A stretch of 64,000 nucleotides of DNA from an uncultured Oscillospiraceae bacterium. Lineage in GTDB: Bacteria; Bacillota; Clostridia; Oscillospirales; Oscillospiraceae. The DNA lies in NCBI GenBank assembly GCA_910579775.1, contig CAJTUE010000005.1, forward strand, positions 62,001 to 126,000, given 5' to 3'. The notes below the pieces were generated by a model. It made no database searches. It was not told where the DNA came from and worked only from the letters and a program-made list of their open reading frames with translations. Below are positions 41,146-49,449 of the stretch, piece after piece; the stretch's first letter is position 1, and each line of letters starts with the position of its first letter. The position numbers and the translations under genes are program-made.

Positions 41146-41828
41146 AGTTCCACCCCTACGATCTCATCACATTCAGGATCATCAGTTTTAAGCTGTGCCA
41201 CAAAACAAGCAATGTCCAGAGCCTTCATCAATTCTGAAAGTGGTCCCCAGTCCTTTTTCAGCTTTTGATAGACAGAGGCGTCAGCATCCTTTTCAAATAT
41301 CACAATGGCTTTCTTCAGGGTGCTGGCCCCTTCCGCTTTGGAATTTTCCAAAAAACTCTCACACGCGTCGCCGCCCAGCTGCCGCCAGTATGTGTATATC
41401 TCCATAATAGCTCGCAGAGGGTGCTCGTGGCTGTCAGGGACTTTTAGCTCCAAAAGCCAAGCGGTGTCCCCATCCACCGAAAGCAAATCTACCTTGCCCA
41501 TCCCTTCGCAACCGTCTCCACGACTGTGCTTCAGTGGAACCTGATAGTCCACGATCTCTCCAACATGAGCGAAGTGCTTGCCCATGCACATTTTGCACAT
41601 CCATTCCTCTTTTCGGAAGTAGATTTTCGGCTTCTTACTTTCCTCCTTCGCTCTCATATAGCCCTCATCGTCAAAGTCCCCGTAGTGACCTTTTACGCGG
41701 TAGTTCTTTCGTTGGCTCAAATGATAACTGCTTCCCTTGATGCTCTGTAGTTCCTCCTGGATTCGTTCCAGCATCTCGCATGCGTTTTTTGTGCCGATTT
41801 CTTTATAGAGCGTGTCGTATTTGTCCAT
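41133..41828 (-). CDS. Putative PD-(D/E)XK nuclease-like protein
   Basis: A 231-residue protein starting at the ATG after GGAGGG. The segment KVDLLSVDGDTAWLLELKV fits a PD-(D/E)XK core: Asp114, then Glu127-x-Lys129 on the next strand. A likely zinc site lies before it, Cys78-x2-Cys81 with His85, His88 and Cys107. The first 70 residues are helical and basic (LSQRKNYRVKGHYGDF). I do not know a named family. The gene starts 2 bp after its upstream neighbour and overlaps the metallo-hydrolase gene, so all three are translated together. Confidence 0.7.
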   Translation of the reverse strand: MDKYDTLYKEIGTKNACEMLERIQEELQSIKGSSYHLSQRKNYRVKGHYGDFDDEGYMRAKEESKKPKIYFRKEEWMCKMCMGKHFAHVGEIVDYQVPLKHSRGDGCEGMGKVDLLSVDGDTAWLLELKVPDSHEHPLRAIMEIYTYWRQLGGDACESFLENSKAEGASTLKKAIVIFEKDADASVYQKLKKDWGPLSELMKALDIACFVAQLKTDDPECDEIVGVELCKL

Positions 41829-41830
41829 CT

Positions 41831-42256
41831 TTATCCCTCCAAAACAATTTCTTTCTGCAGCCCCATAAAGCAGGTGGCCGTCCGTACCATGAATTCCCGG
41901 TTCAGAGAGATGGACACGCTCTCCTGAGCCTGATAGCCCAGGCCGAACTTGAACACCATTCCCCAAAAGGCGCCGATGGCCTTTTTGACAAAGGTCTCCA
42001 GCATGGCGTCCTCCCGGCCGGTGATTTCTTGGAATGCTTTGCGGTAATATAGCAAAAAGGTCTTGACTGGCGGGATGCGGTGGATGTCATTACAAAAGAT
42101 AATGTGTCCCAACAGCTCCTTGTCCAGCAGTGCCGCCATGCACAACTCCCAGTAGGGCCTGTACTGCGCGCCATACTGAAACTCCCGGAACTGCTTGTAG
42201 TGGTTTGGGTCGGAAAACTGTTCGGTCACTTTCTGCGCGATCTCGGTCGTGGTCAT
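41831..42256 (-). CDS. Hypothetical protein, 141 aa, first gene of the nuclease operon
   Basis: A 141-residue mostly helical protein, rich in aromatic residues (HYKQFREFQYGAQYRPYWEL). No signal peptide or membrane helix is obvious and I do not recognise the family. It leads the operon with the PD-(D/E)XK-like and metallo-hydrolase genes and has a promoter of its own upstream (TTGACA, 17 bp, TACCCT on the minus strand). Such a small lead gene could be a sensor or inhibitor for the two putative nucleases, but this is a guess from position only. Confidence 0.7.
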   Translation of the reverse strand: MTTTEIAQKVTEQFSDPNHYKQFREFQYGAQYRPYWELCMAALLDKELLGHIIFCNDIHRIPPVKTFLLYYRKAFQEITGREDAMLETFVKKAIGAFWGMVFKFGLGYQAQESVSISLNREFMVRTATCFMGLQKEIVLEG

Positions 42257-42298
42257 ACAACATCACTCCGAACATATGTAAATTTAATGGTTGATTAA

Positions 42299-42327
42299 AG
42301 GGTAGCACGATATAGAGCCTCTGTCAA
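42299..42327 (-). promoter_or_regulatory. Promoter of the three-gene nuclease operon
   Basis: On the minus strand, TTGACA (42327-42322) and TACCCT (42304-42299) are 17 bp apart, about 43 bp before the start of the 141-aa gene. Confidence 0.6.
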
Positions 42328-42362
42328 GGGTCTCTTTGCTTATGGTGGGGCTTGGTATCTTT

Positions 42363-42412
42363 TCATTGATTAGCGTATCAATTTTTGTGCTGCCTTTGCC
42401 GGTGAAAGTGCC
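42363..42412. repeat. Segment shared with element 2
   Basis: TTGATTAGCGTATCAATTTTT and the following CTGCC...CCGG-GAAA recur at 47475-47515 upstream of the element 2 integrase. Read on the minus strand, both keep a peptide-like pattern (KID-LI-EK-P). It is probably a relic of a common ancestor gene or control region. Confidence 0.6.
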
Positions 42413-42491
42413 CCTTTATTTTGCCTATGAGGTATGCTATAATAACTAAAATTGCACAATTACAGTGTGTGTTTCTGAGGGGGGTGCTGAG

Positions 42492-44102
42492 GTGAGCGGA
42501 CTGATTTCCGTGGAGGAACTGCTGGAGGCTAAGGAGGGCGAAAGCGTTCAGTTCAAGGAGGCAAAAGAGCGCTTTGACATGGGCGAGGCCCTTCGATGCT
42601 GCTGCGCCTTGGCAAATTGCGGAGGGGGCAGACTGGTTTTTGGGATCACCGACCAGCGTCCCCGTCAGGTTGTGGGGAGCAAAGCCTTTGAGCAACCCGA
42701 GCGGACCCGCAAGGGACTTATTGATAAGTTAAAGGTTATGGTGGACTTTCAGTTGTTGGAATATCAGGGGAAACGGGTGCTGGTATTTACAGTGGCCAGC
42801 CGTCCCCTGGGGCTGCCTGTTCAGGTGGATGGCAAAGCATGGTGGTATGAGGGTGACGGCCTGATCCCTATGCCGGAAGAGGTGCGCCGTAGGATATATG
42901 AGGAGTCGGGCATTGACTTCTCGGGAGGTATCTGCCCGGCGGCAAAGTTGTCCGATCTGGATGAGGCGGCAGTCGAGGATTTTCGGAGCCGGTGGATCGA
43001 AAAGAGCGGGAACAAGCGACTCCAGAGCTTGTCCGTGGAACAGTTGCTCCGGGATTGCGAGGCCATCACCGAGGATGGAATCACATATGCCGCACTGATC
43101 TTGTTTGGAACGCGGACCGCATTGGGCAAGCACTTGCCCCAGGCGGAGATCGTATTTGAGTACCGCTCCTCCGAGGCGTCTGGCCCCGCAAGCCAGCGAG
43201 AGGAGTTTCGGGTCGGCTTCTTTGCCTGCTATAACCGGCTTTGGGAACTGATCAACCTGCGAAATGACAAGCAGCACTACCAAGAGGGGCTGTTCGTCTA
43301 TGACATTCCCACTTTTAATGAGCGAGTGGTCCGTGAGGCGCTTTTGAATGCGGCAAGCCATAGAAATTATCAGATGGGCAGTAGTGTGTTTATCCGCCAG
43401 TACCGGGATAAGCTGGTAGTGGAAAGCCCTGGCGGGTTTCCCTACGGCATTTCACTGGACAATATCTTGGACCGGCAGAACCCTCGCAATCGCCGGGTGG
43501 CGGAGATCCTCTCGCTGTGTGGTTTGGTGGAGCGCTCGGGGCAGGGCATGAACCTGATTTATGAGTTGAGCATCAAGGAGGCCAAACAGCTCCCGGATTT
43601 TACCGGCACGGATCAGGATTTTGTTCGCATTACCCTGAATGGATTGGTTATAGATAAAAAGATGCTCTCATTGATCAATCGGATCGGGAACGACCGGCTG
43701 GATGCTCTTTCAACGGGGGATTTTTTGACCATCAACGCACTCTATCACGAGGAGAAATTGGCTGAAGGGCTGCGAGCCAACCTGAAGCATTTGGCGGACT
43801 TGGGCCTTGTGGAGCATGTGGGCCGCAGCAAATACGTCTTGGCGCGTAGCCTGTATGCGGTGGCGGGAAAGGCTGGGGTCCACACTCGGATCGTGGGGCT
43901 GGACCGAGAGACGAATAAAGAGCTGCTTATGAAGCATATTCGGAAGAGTGGGGCGCAAGGAGCGCCCCTCAAAGAATTGCAGCAAGTACTGCCCGGGCTG
44001 AGCCGCGATCAAATCAGAGTGCTGGTTAGGGAACTCCACAAAGAGGACCGAATTTACTATCAGGGGAAGACGCGGGGCGCAAAATGGTTTACAGCAGATT
44101 GA
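42492..44102 (+). CDS. AlbA_2/Schlafen-type regulator with RecG-like C-terminal domain
   Basis: A 536-residue protein. The N-terminal AlbA_2 (Schlafen-like) domain shows EGESVQFKEAKERF and ALANCGGGRLVFGITD. The middle carries the HATPase_c_4 type region: REALLNAASHRNYQMGSSVF, then ESPGGFPYGI and LVERSGQGMNLIYE. A winged-helix end follows (KELQQVLPGLSRDQIRVLV). These proteins are often annotated as RecG-like helicases but lack helicase motifs; they are usually transcription regulators, and some are linked to phage defence. It is divergent from the nuclease operon. Start chosen at GTG 42492; TATAAT lies at 42438-42443. Confidence 0.85.
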   Translation: MSGLISVEELLEAKEGESVQFKEAKERFDMGEALRCCCALANCGGGRLVFGITDQRPRQVVGSKAFEQPERTRKGLIDKLKVMVDFQLLEYQGKRVLVFTVASRPLGLPVQVDGKAWWYEGDGLIPMPEEVRRRIYEESGIDFSGGICPAAKLSDLDEAAVEDFRSRWIEKSGNKRLQSLSVEQLLRDCEAITEDGITYAALILFGTRTALGKHLPQAEIVFEYRSSEASGPASQREEFRVGFFACYNRLWELINLRNDKQHYQEGLFVYDIPTFNERVVREALLNAASHRNYQMGSSVFIRQYRDKLVVESPGGFPYGISLDNILDRQNPRNRRVAEILSLCGLVERSGQGMNLIYELSIKEAKQLPDFTGTDQDFVRITLNGLVIDKKMLSLINRIGNDRLDALSTGDFLTINALYHEEKLAEGLRANLKHLADLGLVEHVGRSKYVLARSLYAVAGKAGVHTRIVGLDRETNKELLMKHIRKSGAQGAPLKELQQVLPGLSRDQIRVLVRELHKEDRIYYQGKTRGAKWFTAD

Positions 44103-44109
44103 TATGCTG

Positions 44110-44150
44110 AATTGGCACGAAATTGGGATTAAATTGGGATTGAATTGGGA
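44110..44150 (+). promoter_or_regulatory. Four AATTGG repeats at 11-bp steps
   Basis: AATTGG begins at 44110, 44121, 44132 and 44143, each exactly 11 bp apart (about one helical turn). The last three extend to AATTGGGA. They lie between the AlbA-type gene and the promoter of the ATPase gene. Confidence 0.75.
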
Positions 44151-44179
44151 CTGGCTTGTAGTTAAGCTACGTGTATAAT
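44151..44179 (+). promoter_or_regulatory. Promoter of the ATPase gene
   Basis: TATAAT (44174-44179) with a weak -35 (CTGGCT, 44151-44156) 17 bp upstream, directly after the repeat array. The weak -35 fits an activator bound at the repeats. Confidence 0.55.
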
Positions 44180-44218
44180 GTATTTGCAGCCATATAAGAG
44201 AGAAAGAAGGACAATAAA

Positions 44219-45847
44219 ATGGAGTTCACAGATATTACCTTGCCAGCAGAATCGGCAGATGGCTATTATCTAACTAAGAGTAAGAAACAAGTGGATAATT
44301 TCATATATATTGAAGAAGAATGGTACAATCAGATTTTTCGCCCGAACACATACTACATCCTTGGATCAAAGGGATGTGGGAAAACGCTATATGCCGCCTA
44401 TATGTGTGCAGACGTTCGCAATAATACCGTTTCAAAATCTTACACAATAGATGTTGGCGATTACGGAAAACTAATTGCAATGAAGACATCTAATCACCTT
44501 GGCTTTACTGATTATCTCACCATGTGGAAGGTAATTCTTCTGCAAAAAATGCTTTTAGGTTTAGATGCGGCAGAAATTTCGTTTTTGGGACGATCAAAAA
44601 ACTTCAAAGCCATACAAGAAACTATTAGTTCATATTTTGGATATGATGTTTCAGATGATTCATTTAACCCAATAAACGTAATTGATAGCTGTAGCAAGCA
44701 ATCCGAAGTTGCGAGCTATTTGAATTCAGAAATAGGCAGTAGCACATTACCTGTGGCAAAAACAGGCGCGAAATCTGGTGTTAGTAGCAAATCTGCAGAA
44801 ATGTCAGAAAAAAAGATTGAGCAAGTTGGGTTAGTATACATAGACACCTGGCTACGTGCTATTGATGCGTTTAGAAAAACGATTGCAAATATATCTTTTA
44901 GGTATAATCACTTCTTGTTTGTCGATGGCCTTGATGTTCGCCCAAAGGCTATTGACCCCGAGGAGTATAGTGAGTGTATAGGTGCACTTGTGCGGGCGGT
45001 TTATGATATAAACACGAAGATACTCGGGAACATGGAGAGAAAGGATAAGCATGAATTTAGAGTCATTGCGCTTACAAGAACTGATATTTTCTTAAATTCC
45101 AATCTCGTCAATGTTACCAGTTGTATTAACGACAACTGTGTTGAACTTGATTGGTCGTATAGCAACGAAAAAGAATTTCATTATTCAAATCTCTATAGAA
45201 TGATGAATCGCGTTTTGGGCTGGGATTGGGGAAATAGTGTACTGCCAGCTGAAATATATTTTGGATTTAACTTACATCCATCTAAACGCCGACGCCCAGT
45301 AAGAGCTGATATGTATATTCAACGGCAATCAAGATTACGGCCGCGCGACATAGTGGTATTGTTGCGCCTTATTCAAGATGAATGCAAAAGAAAGAACATA
45401 AAGGCACCGAATCCATCGATTTTGGAATCAAGCGAATTGATTTCAAAATACTCCAATTATTATACTGATCAAGTTAAGTCCGAAATGATGTTCAACTATT
45501 CTGCTGAGGAAATCAAGAGTATATTTAACCTCATTAAAGTGCTACGTACTGATTCGTTCTCTGAGGAAGAGTTTAAAAAGATATATGAGGGTCACTGTGA
45601 AAACGACAAATTGTTTGCCCCGATTTTTGAAAACCATCGGCAGATGTTGGATGTTTTGTATTCGCTTGACCTTGTTGGTTGGATCGAATTCTCGCGTTCG
45701 TATTCCAGTGTTCATTGGCACTATCGAGAAGTAAAAGCTATTGACGAAACATACCGCCTCCCGTGGGAACAGTTTGATAGTGCAAGGAAGCGCAAACTCA
45801 TTATACACAAAGGAGCCAGTAAACATATCCTTGGTGTTGCAAAGTGA
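44219..45847 (+). CDS. P-loop ATPase, possibly Sll1717/FunZ-like
   Basis: A 542-residue soluble protein. Walker A is GSKGCGKT (residues 49-56) and a Walker B-like strand is FLFVDGLDVRP (about residue 240). A later RLRPRDIVVLLRLIQ segment recalls the P-loop ATPases of the Sll1717 family, many of which I remember near defence genes; this is from memory. The end looks like a winged helix (YSLDLVGWIEF). Codon use is strongly AT-biased compared with every neighbour, a sign of recent acquisition. It has its own promoter with a repeat array in front. Confidence 0.75.
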   Translation: MEFTDITLPAESADGYYLTKSKKQVDNFIYIEEEWYNQIFRPNTYYILGSKGCGKTLYAAYMCADVRNNTVSKSYTIDVGDYGKLIAMKTSNHLGFTDYLTMWKVILLQKMLLGLDAAEISFLGRSKNFKAIQETISSYFGYDVSDDSFNPINVIDSCSKQSEVASYLNSEIGSSTLPVAKTGAKSGVSSKSAEMSEKKIEQVGLVYIDTWLRAIDAFRKTIANISFRYNHFLFVDGLDVRPKAIDPEEYSECIGALVRAVYDINTKILGNMERKDKHEFRVIALTRTDIFLNSNLVNVTSCINDNCVELDWSYSNEKEFHYSNLYRMMNRVLGWDWGNSVLPAEIYFGFNLHPSKRRRPVRADMYIQRQSRLRPRDIVVLLRLIQDECKRKNIKAPNPSILESSELISKYSNYYTDQVKSEMMFNYSAEEIKSIFNLIKVLRTDSFSEEEFKKIYEGHCENDKLFAPIFENHRQMLDVLYSLDLVGWIEFSRSYSSVHWHYREVKAIDETYRLPWEQFDSARKRKLIIHKGASKHILGVAK

Positions 45848-46041
45848 TAGAGCTTGCGGGAGCGAGGAGTGGATCCTGCGCTTCCGCCGGGTGGCGGCAC
45901 AGGCCGCTGACCCATTTTCTGACCCAGAATAGGAGACAAGCGGATGGAATGGATGGAGCAGAGAGGGCTAAAGTGTACCCATATCTGGGCACGAAAGTGC
46001 CGAAACGGACTCAAAAGCACCTTCCACTACTCCAGACCACA

Positions 46042-46087
46042 GCTCATAACGCGGAGGTCGCAGGTTCAAGTCCTGTCCCCGCAACCA
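46042..46087 (+). repeat. Middle att copy between elements 1 and 2
   Basis: 46 bp matching the 3' end of tRNA-fMet with 3 differences. The 5' half of the tRNA is absent, so this is not a tRNA gene. A terminator (AAGTCACCGTTTCC-TGCA-GGAAGCGGTGACTTT) follows, as at attL. Confidence 0.92.
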
Positions 46088-46089
46088 AA

Positions 46090-46125
46090 AAGTCACCGTT
46101 TCCTGCAGGAAGCGGTGACTTTCTT
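46090..46125 (+). terminator. Terminator at the left end of element 2
   Basis: A homologue of the 39030 terminator with one stem change (GGAAACGG becomes GGAAGCGG) and a T-rich tail. Confidence 0.75.
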
Positions 46126-46203
46126 TATCTTTTGCGGTAGTTTGTGCGGCAGAGATTTCCCTGACCCAAACCGTGATCCATACGGGGAAAGTTTTAGAAA
46201 GGA

Positions 46204-47354
46204 TCAAACGGCGGCGGAGAGGACACTCCCCATTGTATTCGCCGCCTGGCGTTGGGCCTGGGTGGTGACGTGGGCGTAGGTGCCCAGGGTGAAGCCGGCG
46301 GAGAAGTGGCCAGCATTCCGCTGACGGTTTTCACGTCCACGCCGTTCTGGAGGGCCAGGGTGGCGAAGGTGTGGCGGAGGTCGTGGAACCGCACCTTGGG
46401 CAGACCTGCCCGCTTCAGCACCCGGTGGAGCATATGCAGAACGCTGTCCGGCGACATGGGGCCGCCTGTGGGAGACGGAAAGACCCAGGGGCTATTCCCC
46501 GCTTTCTTCTTTTGCTCTTTTAGAACGGCTACCGTACCCTCTGCCAGCGGCAGGGTGCGGTAGCTGTTTTTTGTTTTCAGGGGCGCCTCGGTGATTTGGC
46601 CGTTGATTCGAGCCACCTGGCGGCGGACGCGGATTGTGCCGCCCTCCAAGTCAATATCCTCCCACTTGAGGCCGATGAGCTCTCCCCTTCTCAACCCAGT
46701 GGCCAGCTCGATGTAATAGAGCTCGTAGACGCCGCTCTCCTTGGCTTCCCGTAGAAAGCTCTGGAGCTGGTCGGCGGTAAGAGTTTTCATCTCCCGGTGT
46801 TCCAGCTTAGGCAGGGCACAGCCGTCCGCCGGGTTGCTGATAATTAGCTTCTGCTCCTTGGCAAAGGTCAACGCAGAGGATATGACTTAGTTGATATTAC
46901 GGACTGTTTTGGGGCTGAGACCTTTGGGCTGCTTTTCGGATTCTATTCTCTCCACCCTACCTCCGCTTAAGAGTTTCTTATAGAGCCTTTGCAGATCCAG
47001 AGTAGTCAACTTGCCCAGCGGGATGTCTCCGATGTAGGGTTTAATGTGGTGGTCGATGTAGCCCCGGTAGGTCTGGTGGGAGGAGGGACGCGCCTTGACC
47101 TTAGCACAGTTCTCAAACCACACGTCCATCCACTGTCCTACGGTGTACTCCCCTGCCCTGCCGAAGTCCAGCTGGTCGTTTTCCGAGATGGCCTGTTTCA
47201 GTTTCTCTTTGACCTCCGCCTGAGTTTTGCCCAGGACGTTTTTGTAGACGGTCTTGCCTGTTTTGTGGTCACGGCCTGCGGTGTAGCGACCCTCCCAGCG
47301 GCCGTCCTTCCGCTTGCGGATGCTGCCCTCGCCGTTGGCTCTGCGTTTTGCCAT
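46204..47354 (-). pseudogene. Tyrosine integrase of element 2, with stop and frameshift
   Basis: About 383 codons, the normal length of a Tn916-like integrase. The N-terminal AP2-like arm-binding domain (GEGSIRKRKDGRWEGRYTAG) and SAM-like domain (YTVGQWMDVWFENCAKVK) are intact. A TAA at 46887-46889 interrupts NIN-VISSA. The catalytic domain follows (ATGLRRGELIGL, RFHDLRHTFATL). A missing base near 46310 puts the final GHFSAGFTLGTYAHV, with the active Tyr, out of frame. AAGGAGTG precedes the start. Both lesions are shared with the element 1 copy. Confidence 0.93.
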
Positions 47355-47973
47355 AGCGTGTCACTCCTTTCGCAGCGACACAGCATACCACAGACATCGG
47401 GCAATAGCCAGGGGTACGAGGGAGAGTTATCAGACTGGACACAATTTTGCGGAGATGGACAGGCGGTGCTTTTTCTTTGATTAGCGCATCAATTTTTGAA
47501 CTGCCGGGGAAATCCTTTTGCTTGTTTACTGTGGGGGAACTGTTGCTGATGCAAGGATTGGTGGCAGAAGAAAAGTGGGTGGTTCTAAGAAAACAGCGGT
47601 CGGTGAGGTCAAACGGCCTTTTCGCCCTCTGGAATGAGGTCACTTGCGACCCAACCCTTTATCCTGCTATACTTTCAGAAAGCGAAAACGTCGTAAAAAT
47701 ATTCACGGTGTATGCATCGGCCTATGCATATTTATTAGATTAACCCCTTAGCCGGCTGCTTTTTCCTTAATTTCAGGAGCAGAACTGTGCTCCAGCATAA
47801 TCGTCCACAATGGCCTCAACACCGCGTTTCAGGCTTTCGGGGGGATATGATGCTGCTCACCCCGCAAGCGGGGCGTAAAAACCCTCACAGGGGCGGACGG
47901 GGGTTCGCTCTGTTTACAGCGCAGTAAATTTTCTATCTGTTTACATTTGCCACTAAGGATTCGCTGCCCTGTG
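47355..47973. other. Gene-poor stretch of element 2
   Basis: No convincing gene. It contains the segment shared with element 1 (47475-47515), AT-rich sequence to about 47760, and a CCCCGC-AAG-CGGGG hairpin near 47860. It probably represents decayed DNA between integrase and cargo. Confidence 0.5.
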
Positions 47974-48528
47974 CTACGTTGGTCTCTGCATCTCATATCC
48001 ATTGTGCGTTACACGCTGGTTCCACGGCCCCAACCGATAGAACGCGAAGGAACACGCTGTGGCGATGGACCAGCCCATCGGCCAGGCACACCAGATGCCA
48101 GTGGCTCCCAGGGGAGTTCCAGCCAGCAAAACTGCCAACGTCACCCGGATGATAAGGTCAGTAAAAGTGGCAATCATGAACTTGTCCATCATGCCGGCAC
48201 CCCGCAGAACGCCGTCCGCCACCAGTTTGGCCGAGACCACAAAATAGAACGGAGAGAGAACGCGCAGGAACATGACGCCCGTTTGCAGGGCCTCCGCCGT
48301 GGGCAGTTCCAGGAACAAGCCCAGCACATACCGTCCACCGAAGAAATACAGCAACGCCAGGGGAAGGCTCAGCAACCACACCAGTTTGAGGCCCGCCCGG
48401 AGCCCCTCCTGGATGCTGGGCAGCTTCTTCGCCCCCAGGTTCTGGGCTGTATAGTTGGAGATGCCGTTGCCCAAGGTGGTGAAGGAGGTGATGACCAGGT
48501 TGTTCAGCTTCACCGCTGCGGAGTAGCC
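47974..48528 (-). pseudogene. MATE family efflux transporter, C-terminal part only
   Basis: About 185 residues of a MATE multidrug exporter, beginning inside the protein at AGYSAAVKLNNLV. The segment TSFTTLGNGISNYTAQNLGA is the conserved second-half motif of the family, and four to five membrane segments remain. Full MATE proteins are about 450 residues, so roughly the first 60 percent is gone. At its broken end the sequence passes directly into a LysR gene on the other strand (see 48529). Confidence 0.88.
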
Positions 48529-49318
48529 CGCCCAACATCACCAGGGCCATAAAAAATCTGGAGGGCGCCTTGGGCTGCCAGCTGTTTCTCCGCTCCAACC
48601 GGGGCGTCCGTCTCACGCCGGAGGGAGAGCGGCTGTACGCGCCCATATCGCACCTGCCGTCGAACACATCCAGGCGGGCGAGGAGGCCATCGCGGCGGAC
48701 CAGAGCCCCCAAAGCGGGATCGTGACCATCGCAGCCAGCGAGATCGCCCTGCGCTGCTGTCTGCTGCCAGTACTGGGGGAATACAGGCGCAAATATCCCG
48801 GTGTCCGTCTCCGAATCTCCAATCACTCCACCTCTCAGGCGGTGGCCGCGCTGCGGGGCGGTCTGGCGGATCTTGCGATAGTCACCGCCGCAGACGACCT
48901 CTCCAAGGGGCTGGACCAGCGCCAGGTAAAGGAGATCCAGGAGGTCCCTGTCTGCAACGGCGCGTTCTCCTTCCTCTGGGGCAGACCGTTGACACTGAAG
49001 GAGTTGACTCAGTATCCTTTGATTGGCCTGGGGCCAGGCACGGTATCGTTCCGCTTTTTCAGCAGAATCTTTTCCGAGCGCCAGCAGCCCTTCCGTCTGG
49101 ACATCGAGACCGCCACTGCAGACCAAATCCTTCCCTTCGTCAAAGCGGGCCTGGGGATTGGTTTCGTGCCGGAAGAGTTCCTTCAAGAGCTGCCGCCCTC
49201 TGGTGCAGTCCAGGCACTTTCCCTGGAAGAACCCTTTCCCAAACGCTCTGTTCTGCTTTTAAAACGGGGGCGGCAGATACTGAGCGCCGCAGCAAAGAAA
49301 TTGGAGCAAATGATCTGA
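48529..49318 (+). pseudogene. LysR family regulator, truncated and frameshifted
   Basis: The visible frame starts in the recognition helix (PNITRAIKNLEGALGCQLF) and continues with FLRSNRGVRLTPEGERLY. The reading frame then changes near 48637 (two extra bases in TACGCGCCCAT compared with the expected TAC-GCC-CAT). The substrate-binding domain continues intact to 49318 (SPQSGIVTIAASEIALRCC, then FVPEEFLQELPP). The first 25 or so residues of the helix-turn-helix are lost. It was probably the divergent regulator of the MATE gene. Confidence 0.88.
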
Positions 49319-49449
49319 CCCAGGTTCCGACCCAGAATAGGAAACGAGCGGGCGGAAGCAGTGGAGGGATCAGAGCCAGAAAGCATTCCATTTCGGAGTG
49401 AACACCCCTCAAAAGTGCCCCAAAGCCGCCGCCAGTACCGCTGAGCGCA

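Larger units (their letters stand above)
39028..46087. mobile_element. Integrative element 1 (about 7.1 kb)
   Basis: Bounded by attL and the middle att copy. It holds, left to right, a terminator, an integrase remnant, a three-gene minus-strand operon, an AlbA-type regulator and an AT-rich ATPase gene. Paired TGACCCA heptamers 12 bp apart lie at 39102/39114 (left end) and 45908/45920 (right end). With the integrase broken, the element probably cannot move by itself. Confidence 0.88.

Noticed and set aside
44110..44150. CRISPR-like array
   Set aside because: The repeats are 6-8 bp with 3-5 bp between them, far too short for CRISPR. No cas gene is in the window. No other CRISPR array was seen.
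46042..46087. Possible additional tRNA-Met genes at 46042 and 49450
   Set aside because: Only the 3' part of a tRNA is present; the 5' acceptor strand and D-arm are missing, so they are att copies.
47447..47743. 98-codon plus-strand frame in element 2
   Set aside because: No ribosome binding site or recognisable domain, and it overlaps the segment that is conserved on the opposite strand.
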